Part shown: piece after piece, positions 45,299-53,604 of the stretch
Layout of the letters: each line of letters begins with the position of its first letter
How positions within the stretch are numbered: the first letter of the stretch is position 1
From: CAG-411 sp050875145
Lineage (GTDB): Bacteria; Bacillota; Clostridia; Lachnospirales; Lachnospiraceae
Assembly (NCBI GenBank): GCA_050875145.1
Contig: JBNMLH010000002.1
Coordinates: 124,001-188,000 of the forward strand
Reading direction: 5' to 3'
DNA length: 64,000 nucleotides
Notes under the pieces: generated by a model
What the model saw: the letters and a program-made list of their open reading frames with translations, nothing else
Told to the model about the DNA's origin: nothing
Databases searched by the model: none
Position numbers and translations under genes: made by a program

Positions 45299-47164
45299 TT
45301 AAGAAACATTGTTTGGTCTGCAATCCTCATAGGTGCATCCAACAATATGATAACTTCCAGAGGTATCAATAGCACCACCACTATAATTAGAGGTACAGCG
45401 CTGGAAATGACAATCTACAATTTTTCCTCTGGCACCATACATAAGAATGCCACCACCACTTCTTGCATGGCAATTGATGAATTGAGAATTGGTGATAGTA
45501 CCTGCATGGCAGTAAACAGCGCCTTCTTGACAGTAGGAAAATACACATTCATCTATAATAGGAAGAAAGGCGTTATAAATTGCACGACCATTTGCGGTAT
45601 TTCGGAAGATACAGCCACTGATGTGTAATCTGGCACGAACTGCACGAAAAATACCGTATTGTTCCATTCCGTCAAATTCACAACCAGAGAAGTGACAGTT
45701 TTTAGGAGTTTCAAATGAAAATAAATCTCGTCCTTCTAAGTTCCAGGCCAATGCTTTACTACTTTTCATAAGAAGTGTACCTTTGCAGAGAAGTGTATAA
45801 CGTAAATAAATAGTAGCGTTTTGAATTTCTAAAATACCAAATTCGCTTACAATTACAGGACAATCAAATATGGTAGAATAGCGTATTAAAGTTTCCTTGG
45901 AAATAACATAATCTTTTTTACTATTGATATATTGAATGATGACATCATCTTTTGGATAGCAATGTGAGTAATCGCACTTTTCAATATTAGATCGAATTGG
46001 TCCGTTGTAGTAAATTGCACTTCCAAATTCTACCGCACAACAGTTATCAAAATAGCAGTTGGAAATAACCGTATGTTTGTTTGCAAAAATGGCACCACCA
46101 TTGTGAGAATTGCAGTTAATGAAGGTACAGTGTTGTATTTGAGCGTTTCCAAACTGAATGAAAATGGCACCACCATTTTGAGTGGAAAAACAATTTTTGA
46201 AAGTACAATATTGAATATGTGAAGTATCTCCGTTTATCACAAGTGCAGAAATAAAACTGGTGTCTTTGATTGTACAATCGGTAATAGTGACGGTGCTGTG
46301 GCTTGCGGATAATAAACCACCATTATGACTACATTGAAAAGTGCTGTTTTTTAAGGTGATGGTAGAATGGCGGTGGCTGTGGATAAACGCATGTTGAAAA
46401 AGACTGCTATTTACATTTTTTGAAAATTCTAACCAACTGTTCTCTATGATTAAAGTACCACCTTGCACATCAAAGTTTTGTTCCACATTTACAATTGCAT
46501 TGGAAATATGTACAACGGTATTTTTAGGGATGACAATAGTATCATGGAAAATACAGTTGCCACGGAAATGATAGGTGCTATCACTTTGTATATCTTCAGG
46601 ATGAATATTTTCTGTATAAGCATAATTAAGCATATAGTAGGAAAGGTCTGTCATAGTAACAGGCCAGCCGTTTACCTGCATTTTATCATAAAGAGTAAGA
46701 CAATTCTGATATTCCTTACAATATGCAGAAGAAACAAATTGAAGAATAGTGTTTCTTTCATCATCGTTAAATTCTAGTAAATCTGCAAATAAATCTAGGG
46801 ATTTTTGCTCATTTAAAGAAATATTATATTCAGACATAGAAACATTATACAAATCGAGGAGAAAGAAAATTTTCTTTTCTCTTGTTTCTAGTGCAGCAAC
46901 AATTTCGTCAATTAAAACTTGAACATCTTTTGAAAGATTCATTATTGTAATCGTATCTTTTGAGGACAAAGAGAATCCTTTTGTAATTAGTCGTTCCAAT
47001 TCAAAGTTGCTAAAAGGATTGGCTTTGTTGTTTAAGCGTGTATGCATTAAAATAGCGGCTGCATACAAAGTTTTAAAACCAATCGGTTCCATATATAGTG
47101 GATGTTTTCTGGAAATCCACAGGTTCTTTTTTTTATTAAATTTTGTTAAGGTACCAACACGCAT
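45299..47164 (-). CDS. Signal-less protein: helical (TerB-like?) N-domain plus Cys-rich right-handed beta-helix
   Basis: 621 aa, no signal peptide or membrane helix, so probably cytoplasmic. Residues 1-190 are helical. The part near 95-150 (K-K-I-F-F-L-L-D-L-Y...F-A-D-L-L...E-R-N-T-I-L-Q-F) loosely recalls the TerB fold; low certainty. From about residue 200 a right-handed beta-helix follows, with many rungs of the form C-x-F-x-N-C...N-G-G-A-I-F, like the GGAI/FxxN repeats of polymorphic membrane proteins, but inside the cell. Cys recur at the same rung place. The RBS AAAGGAG lies upstream. It shares its layout with the gene upstream on the same strand, 32 bases apart, so the two form an operon. 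Function unknown. Confidence 0.72.
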   Translation of the reverse strand: MRVGTLTKFNKKKNLWISRKHPLYMEPIGFKTLYAAAILMHTRLNNKANPFSNFELERLITKGFSLSSKDTITIMNLSKDVQVLIDEIVAALETREKKIFFLLDLYNVSMSEYNISLNEQKSLDLFADLLEFNDDERNTILQFVSSAYCKEYQNCLTLYDKMQVNGWPVTMTDLSYYMLNYAYTENIHPEDIQSDSTYHFRGNCIFHDTIVIPKNTVVHISNAIVNVEQNFDVQGGTLIIENSWLEFSKNVNSSLFQHAFIHSHRHSTITLKNSTFQCSHNGGLLSASHSTVTITDCTIKDTSFISALVINGDTSHIQYCTFKNCFSTQNGGAIFIQFGNAQIQHCTFINCNSHNGGAIFANKHTVISNCYFDNCCAVEFGSAIYYNGPIRSNIEKCDYSHCYPKDDVIIQYINSKKDYVISKETLIRYSTIFDCPVIVSEFGILEIQNATIYLRYTLLCKGTLLMKSSKALAWNLEGRDLFSFETPKNCHFSGCEFDGMEQYGIFRAVRARLHISGCIFRNTANGRAIYNAFLPIIDECVFSYCQEGAVYCHAGTITNSQFINCHARSGGGILMYGARGKIVDCHFQRCTSNYSGGAIDTSGSYHIVGCTYEDCRPNNVS

Positions 47165-47196
47165 AAAGCTACTCCTTTCTTGCGTAAAGTTATTTT

Positions 47197-48489
47197 TTAT
47201 TTTTGTATATACATCGGATTAGGATTTGTATATACATTAAATAAGGTGCTATCTGTTGGTGTGCAATTTTCAAAGTTACATTGGATTACACTTTGACCAT
47301 ATTTTAAGTTTGCAAAGTAGATAGCACCGCCTAAATACTTTGCGTGGCAATTCTGAAAATTGCAGTTATATATCGTTGTATTGGCTAATGAATGGGAATG
47401 AATAGCTCCCCCATGCATGTTGTGACAATTTGAAAAAGAACAGGAACCAATAAATAGTTCCTTTTTGGAAGTATTAAGGAAGGCACCGCTTTCACAATTG
47501 TCAAAGCTTGATTTACTAATATCTGCTGAATTACCAGAAAAGTCAATAGCTGGCTTTTGAATGGTATTTTTAATATGAGAATTTCTTAATTTTAATTGTC
47601 CGCTGTTTTGTTGTAAAAAAGAAGTCTGGTTATTGCAATCAATAGTAGAATGTTCAATGCGAATATTTGGTGTATCTTCAATCGAAAGTAAATATGGAGC
47701 ATTGCATTGTTCCACAAAGAGTTCGGAATTGCGGATGATAATTTTTCCGTTTTTAATAGAAATTGTTCCATCAATTTTAACTTTTGCATGATCTAATACG
47801 ATTGTACTGCAATTGGAAATAACCAAATTCCCGTGTATTTTCAAATTTGATTCAAATTTTTTAATAGAACCATCATCTAAGAACAAATCTTCAATTTCAT
47901 TTGTTAATGAAAAGGATGGGAAAATATATTCCAAAACAGGAGTAGGAATATCATATCCCGAAAGTTTAAAATTTTCATATAACTGAACAGCAGAATCTAA
48001 TTTGGTATCATAATAAGAAATTGTTTGCTTTTTTAGTTCATCTGTGGTTTGGTAACCAAGATTTGTAAATTCTTTTAAGAAGGAGGTTTCTGTGTCAGTG
48101 AAGTTAAAAACCTGACAGTATCCTTCAATAATATCATGACAATAGGTTGGTGAAATCAGACCGAAAAAAGAAAGTCGATATAGGTCTGCGATAAAACAAT
48201 ATTGTTCTTGCTTTGCTGCAACGGTACGAAAAACCTCTGTTATTTTTAAATCAAAGTGATTTTTTACCTGTAGAGGTAATTTTTTTTGCTGTTCGCTATC
48301 CAGATGTAAACTATTTAATATAGAAGAAAAACAATCCAGAGTGGCTGGAAGTTGATCTTTGTAACCGTATACAAGTACCGCAAGTCCAAAGCAATAGATA
48401 TACTTAAAGTTTGCAGAATTTTGCGCAAGAGGATGTGAGGGGATACTCATATCGTTTCTTTTTTGCGCTAAATATTCTAACATATTCAT
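47197..48489 (-). CDS. Signal-less protein: helical N-domain plus beta-helix, partner of the downstream gene
   Basis: About 430 aa, no signal peptide. Residues 1-190 are helical, with a part near 100-145 (Y-C-F-I-A-D-L-Y-R-L...S-F-L-K-E-F) that follows the same plan as its neighbour. The rest is a right-handed beta-helix with N-C-S-T-I-V-L, C-S-F-S-N-C...H-G-G-A-I-H and C-N-F-Q-N-C...L-G-G-A-I-Y rungs. ATG 48489 has GGGAGG seven bases before it; an in-frame TTG at 48504 would lie in the RBS. It is the first gene of the minus-strand pair. The two proteins may bind each other or a common target. Function unknown. Confidence 0.72.
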   Translation of the reverse strand: MNMLEYLAQKRNDMSIPSHPLAQNSANFKYIYCFGLAVLVYGYKDQLPATLDCFSSILNSLHLDSEQQKKLPLQVKNHFDLKITEVFRTVAAKQEQYCFIADLYRLSFFGLISPTYCHDIIEGYCQVFNFTDTETSFLKEFTNLGYQTTDELKKQTISYYDTKLDSAVQLYENFKLSGYDIPTPVLEYIFPSFSLTNEIEDLFLDDGSIKKFESNLKIHGNLVISNCSTIVLDHAKVKIDGTISIKNGKIIIRNSELFVEQCNAPYLLSIEDTPNIRIEHSTIDCNNQTSFLQQNSGQLKLRNSHIKNTIQKPAIDFSGNSADISKSSFDNCESGAFLNTSKKELFIGSCSFSNCHNMHGGAIHSHSLANTTIYNCNFQNCHAKYLGGAIYFANLKYGQSVIQCNFENCTPTDSTLFNVYTNPNPMYIQK

Positions 48490-48664
48490 TTTGTTGCCTC
48501 CCAAATTATAAAATACACTATATGATGCCCAAAAGGCTAATGCTCATTATATTATATATCGTACCGATTTTTAATATTAGATAGTGCAAATAAAAAATAA
48601 ATTCAAATGAGTAGTATTAGTTATAGAAGAAAGTAAAAGAAGTAAGGATAAAAAAGGGATATGG

Positions 48665-48693
48665 TTGACAAGCTTTTGTTTATTCAGTACATT
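48665..48693 (+). promoter_or_regulatory. Promoter for eukaryotic-type hisA
   Basis: Consensus -35 TTGACA (48665-48670), 17 bases, then TACATT (48688-48693, four of six matches). The coding start is 60 bases on. The gap of about 260 bases between the divergent genes holds no other clear signal. Confidence 0.6.
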
Positions 48694-48753
48694 GTAATAA
48701 GAAAATAGAATAGAAAGCTATTATATAGAAGAAAAATTTTAGGAGGAAGAAAA

Positions 48754-49545
48754 ATGGAATTTAGACCATGTATTGATATTCATAATGGAAAGGTGAAACA
48801 AATTGTTGGAGGAAGTTTAAAAGATCAGGGAAATCATGCGGAAGAAAATTTTGTATCAGAGCAGGATGGAGCATTTTATGCGGATATGTACCAAAGGGAT
48901 GGATTAAAAGGAGGACATATTATTTTATTAAATCCTGTAGGGAGTGAGTATTATGAAGCTGATGTAGAACAGGCAAGGCGTGCATTATCGGCATATCCAG
49001 GAGGACTGCAGGTCGGAGGAGGTATTAATGATACCAATGCAACCTATTTTTTGGAGCAGGGAGCTTCTCACGTCGTAGTTACCTCTTTTGTATTTAAAGA
49101 TGGAAAAATTAATTATAGGAATTTAGAAAGTCTTGTAAAAGAAGTAGGAAAGGAACACCTTGTTTTAGATTTGAGTTGTAGAAAACGTATTTCAGAGCAG
49201 GGGGAGGAACAGTATTTTGTTGTAACAGATCGATGGCAAAAGTTTACAGATATGATTTTGGATGAAAAGGCATTGAAAGAGCTGTCTTTTTATTGCGACG
49301 AATTTCTTATTCATGCTGTAGATGTGGAAGGAAAAGCGAGTGGTGTTGAGAAAAATTTAGTATCTCTTTTGTCGAAAAGTGAGGAAAGTACCATTACATA
49401 TGCAGGTGGAGTGGGTTCTTTTTCTGATTTAGAGGAACTAAAACAATTGGGAAAAAATAGAATTAATGTAACAATTGGTAGTGCTTTAGACCTATTTGGT
49501 GGTACTATGAATTATGCAAAAGTTCTAAAAAAGTGTCGTGAATAA
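48754..49545 (+). CDS. hisA: Eukaryotic-type HisA (ProFAR isomerase)
   Basis: 263 aa, TIM barrel. It converts ProFAR to PRFAR, the fourth step of histidine synthesis. The sequence follows the yeast HIS6 type rather than standard bacterial HisA: C-I-D-I-H-N-G-K-V-K-Q-I-V-G-G-S, L-Q-V-G-G-G-I-N-D-T-N, L-V-L-D-L-S-C-R-K, E/D-F-L-I-H-A-V-D-V-E-G, T-Y-A-G-G-V, and T-I-G-S-A-L-D-L-F-G-G. The two Asp expected for acid-base catalysis are present, in C-I-D and V-L-D. It stands alone with its own promoter, away from any his operon in this window. RBS AGGAGGA. The eukaryotic-type form is known in a few bacteria and is probably of transferred origin. Confidence 0.93.
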   Translation: MEFRPCIDIHNGKVKQIVGGSLKDQGNHAEENFVSEQDGAFYADMYQRDGLKGGHIILLNPVGSEYYEADVEQARRALSAYPGGLQVGGGINDTNATYFLEQGASHVVVTSFVFKDGKINYRNLESLVKEVGKEHLVLDLSCRKRISEQGEEQYFVVTDRWQKFTDMILDEKALKELSFYCDEFLIHAVDVEGKASGVEKNLVSLLSKSEESTITYAGGVGSFSDLEELKQLGKNRINVTIGSALDLFGGTMNYAKVLKKCRE

Positions 49546-49916
49546 TCAAGAAGTATTGTGTTATATTTATGGTTGCGAAAAAAAACTTACAAACTTAACA
49601 AAAATGTTTCATAGATTTTAAGGGGTTCACATATTAGAAAAAAATTACAGCAGAATACAATGTTAAAAATGACTGAAAAATATAAAAAATTAAATTAGAA
49701 TTTGGTTAAAAATTACACAAAAAAATTTTGCAAATAAAAAAATGTAAAAAAATGTCTCCTGAAACAGGGTTGATTTTGACACAAACTACCGTTATACTCT
49801 AATGCGTAGTGAGCAACTGTTACTGACCAAAGGAATAAAAAGTAATTTGAAAACAGAGATATGTGTTTTATGTTAGAGATTACATATTGCACGGAGGCAG
49901 GAAAAGGAGATTAACT
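49546..49916. other. AT-rich intergenic region with promoter near its 3' end
   Basis: 371 bases without a gene. Bases 49560-49750 are very A/T-rich, with several poly-A runs, and no terminator for hisA is evident. A promoter at 49770-49798 and a leader of about 110 bases follow. No riboswitch or small ORF was recognised. Confidence 0.6.
49770..49798 (+). promoter_or_regulatory. Promoter for SleB-type hydrolase gene
   Basis: TTGATT (49770-49775), 17 bases, then TATACT (49793-49798). A better-looking TTGACA at 49776 leaves only 11 bases and cannot serve. The leader to the start codon is about 110 bases. Confidence 0.65.
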
Positions 49917-50696
49917 ATGAAACTAAATAAGATTATTACAGTCGGTTTGTTATGTGGACTTTGTTTTGCAAAACAAAATATGGTCGTTGCAAATGCGGCA
50001 ACTGTAGATACAACTGTAATAAGCAACAACATGATGACACAAGAGGATGACGTAAATCAGTTACATCAGGAAGCTGTTACCGGCTCTGCGATTGTTGCAG
50101 TGTCACAAGGAGCAATAGCTGTAGAACCAAATGTAGTTACAAATGAAGCAATCAATGGTTCACAGACAGTTACTGGAGAGTCGATTTCGGGTGGAAATTC
50201 TATATTGCCATCTGCAGCTACCAAAGTTACAGAAACTACGATTACTAAAAATAATGCAGTTAAAATGTCGGGTGTAAAGGCAACAGCGCAAAAGACAAAG
50301 AAGAAGTACACTGCAACAGAATTAAAACTTATGTCGTGTATTATTTACTGTGAAGCTGGTTGTGAACCATATGCAGGAAAAAAGGCAGTTGGTATTGTAG
50401 TTATGAACAGAAAGCGTTCTAGTTCATTCCCAAACACTATAAAAGGTGTAATTTACCAGAAGCATCAATTTGGGCCGGCATCAAATGGTTCATTAAAGCG
50501 CGCACTACAAAGATATGAATCAGGTAAATTTAATTCCGCAACGGAAAAAGCTTGTATTAAAGCAGCTAAAGCTACACTAAATGGAGATAAAATGGTCAAG
50601 TACAATAATAGAAGTTATAACATGAAAAATTATTACTTCTTTAGTAGGAGAGTAGCGGGAGCAAGATTGACGATTAAACATCATCAGTTTAAATAG
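49917..50696 (+). CDS. Secreted SleB-type cell wall hydrolase
   Basis: About 259 aa. A signal peptide (residues 1 to about 28, A-N-A-A) is followed by a Ser/Thr-rich, low-complexity stretch and, from about residue 135, the Hydrolase_2/SleB domain: C-I-I-Y-C-E-A-G-C-E-P-Y-A-G-K with the catalytic Glu, V-G-I-V-V-M-N-R, P-N-T-I-K-G-V-I-Y-Q and Q-F-G-P. SleB enzymes cleave glycan strands of peptidoglycan; SleB proper acts in spore germination, but many non-spore paralogues act in growth. A longer frame opens at 49863, but AAGGAG before ATG 49917 and the signal peptide fix the start. Monocistronic with its own terminator. Confidence 0.87.
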   Translation: MKLNKIITVGLLCGLCFAKQNMVVANAATVDTTVISNNMMTQEDDVNQLHQEAVTGSAIVAVSQGAIAVEPNVVTNEAINGSQTVTGESISGGNSILPSAATKVTETTITKNNAVKMSGVKATAQKTKKKYTATELKLMSCIIYCEAGCEPYAGKKAVGIVVMNRKRSSSFPNTIKGVIYQKHQFGPASNGSLKRALQRYESGKFNSATEKACIKAAKATLNGDKMVKYNNRSYNMKNYYFFSRRVAGARLTIKHHQFK

Positions 50697-50708
50697 GATT
50701 TAGAATAG

Positions 50709-50740
50709 AGAGTATTGCACAAAGGTGTGATACTCTTTTT
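50709..50740 (+). terminator. Intrinsic terminator after SleB-type hydrolase gene
   Basis: AGAGTAT (50709-50715) pairs with ATACTCT (50730-50736), with further pairing TGCAC/GTGTG inside, then T5. Confidence 0.87.
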
Positions 50741-50757
50741 CGTATATAGTAGAAAAC

Positions 50758-50786
50758 TTGAAAAATAGCAAGTTGTGTGCTATAAT
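50758..50786 (+). promoter_or_regulatory. Promoter for glnS
   Basis: TTGAAA (50758-50763), 17 bases, then perfect TATAAT (50781-50786). The leader is about 85 bases and shows no T-box features. Confidence 0.78.
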
Positions 50787-50876
50787 AAATTATTGATTTG
50801 GTGTGCGGTTTGAAATGTCTAGAATAAAATTTTGACTGATACCAAAGGGAATACAATGGATACTTAAGGAGGAGAC

Positions 50877-52556
50877 ATGGTGGATAATGTTTCAGAAAAA
50901 AGCGAAGTGATTTCAAAAAACTTTATTGAGCAGATTATTGAGAAGGATTTGGCAGAGGGCGTTTACAAGGAAGTTGTAACGAGATTTCCACCGGAGCCAA
51001 ATGGTTATCTTCATATAGGACATGCAAAATCAATTTTATTAAATGCAGGACTGGCAAAGAAGTATAATGGTAGATGGAATTTACGATTTGATGATACAAA
51101 CCCTACAAAGGAAAAAACAGAGTTTGTCCAGTCTATTCGGGAAGATGTGGAGTGGCTTACTGGCGAAAAGAAGGATGAGATATTTTATGCATCAAATTAT
51201 TTTGATCAGATGTATGAATCTGCTGTTAAGCTTATCAAAAAAGGAAAGGCTTATGTGTGTGAATTAACACCAGAACAGATTCGGGAATACAGAGGTACAC
51301 TTACAGAACCTGGAAAGAACAGCCCTTATAGAGATAGGAATATAGAAGAAAATCTTCGACTTTTTGAGGAAATGAAGGACGGGAAGTATCCGGATGGTTC
51401 TATGGTGCTTCGTGCAAAGATTGATATGGCATCACCCAATATTAATATGCGTGATCCAATTTTGTATCGTGTGGCACGTATGACGCATCACAATACAGGA
51501 GATAAATGGTGTGTATATCCAATGTACGATTTCGCACATCCGATTGAGGATGCTATTGAGGGAGTGACACATTCTATTTGTACACTGGAATTTGAAGATC
51601 ACAGACCATTGTATGATTGGGTTTTACGTGAATTAGAGTGGGAGAACCCACCAAAGCAGATTGAGTTTTCAAAATTGTATTTGCAGAATGTAGTTACTGG
51701 AAAACGTTATATTAAAAAACTTGTGGAAGACGGCATTGTAGATGGTTGGGATGATCCAAGACTTGTATCAATTGCTGCATTAAGACGACGTGGATTTACA
51801 CCGGAATCTTTAAAGAAATTTATGGAATTGTGTGGTGTTTCAAAGAGCCAGAGTTCTGTTGATTATGCTATGTTAGAATATTGTATTCGTGAGGATTTGA
51901 AATTGAAGCGTAGTCGTATGATGGCGGTATTGGATCCAATTAAGCTTGTAATTACGAATTATCCAGAAGGACAGATTGAGTATTTGGATGTTGTAAATAA
52001 CCAGGAAAATGATCAGCTCGGTACAAGAAAAGTTCCGTTTGGCAGGGAATTGTATATCGAGCGGGAGGATTTTAAGATTGAACCACCTAAAAAATATTTC
52101 CGTTTGTTCCCTGGAAATGAAGTACGTTTGATGAATGCGTATTTTGTTAAATGCGAAGAATATATTACGGACGAAACAGGAAAAGTGACAGAAATACATT
52201 GCACATATGATCCAGAAACAAAATGTGGAACAGGATTTACAGGTAGAAAAGTAAAGGGTACAATCCACTGGGTAGAAGCATCTACAGCAAAACCAGCAAC
52301 AGTAAGACTTTATGAAAATATTGTTGATGAGGAAAAGGGTGTTTATGATGAAGAGGGAAATATTAATCTTAATCCTAATTCATTACAGATATTGGAAGAA
52401 TGTTGGGTTGAACCTGAATTAGCAAATGCACAGGCTCTTGATAGTTTCCAGTTTGTCAGACAGGGATATTTTTGTGTAGATGCTAAAGATAGCAAAGATG
52501 GTAAACTGGTATTTAATCGAATTGTTTCTTTGAAGAGTTCGTATAAGCCAGCTTAA
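50877..52556 (+). CDS. glnS: Glutaminyl-tRNA synthetase
   Basis: 559 aa, about the usual length. Charges tRNA-Gln with glutamine. Class I HIGH motif as P-N-G-Y-L-H-I-G-H (H46, H49). The tRNA-contact block W-D-D-P-R-L-V-S and the C-terminal anticodon-binding beta-barrels are present. The KMSKS loop reads V-T-G-K-R-Y (T274 to Y278), where many GlnRS have M-S-K-R-K, so the loop differs while the Lys is retained. AAGGAGGAG precedes the ATG; GTG at the second codon is also possible. It is followed closely by a DUF2225 gene, likely in the same transcript. Confidence 0.95.
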   Translation: MVDNVSEKSEVISKNFIEQIIEKDLAEGVYKEVVTRFPPEPNGYLHIGHAKSILLNAGLAKKYNGRWNLRFDDTNPTKEKTEFVQSIREDVEWLTGEKKDEIFYASNYFDQMYESAVKLIKKGKAYVCELTPEQIREYRGTLTEPGKNSPYRDRNIEENLRLFEEMKDGKYPDGSMVLRAKIDMASPNINMRDPILYRVARMTHHNTGDKWCVYPMYDFAHPIEDAIEGVTHSICTLEFEDHRPLYDWVLRELEWENPPKQIEFSKLYLQNVVTGKRYIKKLVEDGIVDGWDDPRLVSIAALRRRGFTPESLKKFMELCGVSKSQSSVDYAMLEYCIREDLKLKRSRMMAVLDPIKLVITNYPEGQIEYLDVVNNQENDQLGTRKVPFGRELYIEREDFKIEPPKKYFRLFPGNEVRLMNAYFVKCEEYITDETGKVTEIHCTYDPETKCGTGFTGRKVKGTIHWVEASTAKPATVRLYENIVDEEKGVYDEEGNINLNPNSLQILEECWVEPELANAQALDSFQFVRQGYFCVDAKDSKDGKLVFNRIVSLKSSYKPA

Positions 52557-52575
52557 TATAAAAGGGGGAAGAATT

Positions 52576-53415
52576 ATGGGGTTATTATCAGGATTAGAGT
52601 CGTTGGGACTTGGCAAGATGCAAGAGACGGAAGTATTTGAAAAGGAGAAACCGAAAGAAGAAAAGGGCGAGGTAGCAGCTGCACATAAAAAAACGGAATT
52701 AGACGTGTTATTCGATAAGACATTTAAGTGTCCTGTATGCGATAATGAGTTTACTTCAAAAATGATACGAGCAGGAAAGAATAAACTTGTAAAACAGGAA
52801 TTAGATTTGCGAGCAATATATGATACTGCGGATGCAGTAAAGTATGAGCCTGTTGTGTGTCCTAAGTGTGGCTTCGCTGCATTAAATCGATTTTTCAAAC
52901 CGATGGCTGTTGCACAGGAAAAACTGATAAAAGAAAAGATTTCTGCTAATTTCAAAGGAATTGGGCAGCCTGAGGGAGAATATTCCTATGATGATGCGAT
53001 TCTTCGGTATAAACTTGTGCTTGCAAGTACAGTTGTTAAAGGTGGAAAGAATAGTGAAAAGGCTTATGTTTGTTTGAAGATGGGATGGACCTATCGTGGA
53101 AAGGCAGAAAATTTGCCAGAGGATACACCAAATCGAGAGGCAGTATTAAAAGAATTAAAAGCGGCAGAACTAGAATGTCTTCAAAATGCCTATGGTGGAT
53201 TTGTATCCGCTTTTTCACAGGAGTCATTTCCTATGTGTGGCATGGATGAAATGACAGTCACATATTTAGCAGCAGAATTAGCAAGAAGAATAGGAAAAAC
53301 GGAAGAGGCGGCTAGATTAGCATCTACGATTATTACAAGTCGTTCTGCTAGTGAGCGTATTAAAGATCGTGCGAGAGAGATTAAAGATTTGATTAAAAAA
53401 CAAAAGGGAGAATAG
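52576..53415 (+). CDS. DUF2225-family protein
   Basis: 279 aa, DUF2225 (PF09986). Two C-x2-C pairs (C52, C55 and C95, C98) suit a zinc ribbon. The rest is helical, TPR-like, with A-Y-V-C-L-K-M-G-W-T-Y. Function unknown in the family. The RBS AAAGGGGG lies before the ATG. It is 19 bases after glnS and probably co-transcribed with it, though no functional link is known. Confidence 0.85.
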   Translation: MGLLSGLESLGLGKMQETEVFEKEKPKEEKGEVAAAHKKTELDVLFDKTFKCPVCDNEFTSKMIRAGKNKLVKQELDLRAIYDTADAVKYEPVVCPKCGFAALNRFFKPMAVAQEKLIKEKISANFKGIGQPEGEYSYDDAILRYKLVLASTVVKGGKNSEKAYVCLKMGWTYRGKAENLPEDTPNREAVLKELKAAELECLQNAYGGFVSAFSQESFPMCGMDEMTVTYLAAELARRIGKTEEAARLASTIITSRSASERIKDRAREIKDLIKKQKGE

Positions 53416-53465
53416 CCATATCTTTATCTGAGATATAAATCGTATGGAATTAACGTATTGCATAT

Positions 53466-53506
53466 AAAAAAGGTATATGAACAGTGATTGTTCATATACC
53501 TTTTTT
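53466..53506. terminator. Bidirectional terminator between convergent genes
   Basis: AAAAAAGGTATATGAACA on the left pairs with TGTTCATATACC plus a T-run on the right. The A-run on the left makes it work on either strand. It separates the DUF2225 gene (+) from the FliK-like gene (-). Confidence 0.9.
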
Positions 53507-53522
53507 GGGTTACGCAAGTAGC

Positions 53523-53552
53523 GAGCCAAAGTCCTCACTAGTGAGCGCTTGG
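53523..53552. repeat. Palindromic intergenic element, copy 2
   Basis: GAGCCAAAGTCCTCAC (from 53523) is followed by a partial mirror GTGAGCGCTTGG (53541-53552). It resembles the element at 45219 and likewise lies just past a terminator. Confidence 0.45.
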
Positions 53553-53604
53553 TGAATATCGAAATTATGGAAGCTTGCAAAGTATTACATCATAGTTAGA
53601 GCTG

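Noticed and set aside
45299..45628. Open + strand frame of 93 codons opposite the beta-helix gene
   Set aside because: No ribosome binding site; it mirrors the repetitive coding sequence of the minus-strand gene.
49741..49760. Possible WalR (YycF) box before the SleB-type hydrolase, TGTAAA and TGTCTC
   Set aside because: The spacing is four rather than five bases and the second half does not match TGTWAH.
49776..49798. Perfect TTGACA before TATACT
   Set aside because: Only 11 bases lie between them. TTGATT just upstream gives the correct 17.
50787..50876. T-box or amino-acid-responsive leader for glnS
   Set aside because: Only about 85 bases of leader, with no T-box sequence or terminator pair.
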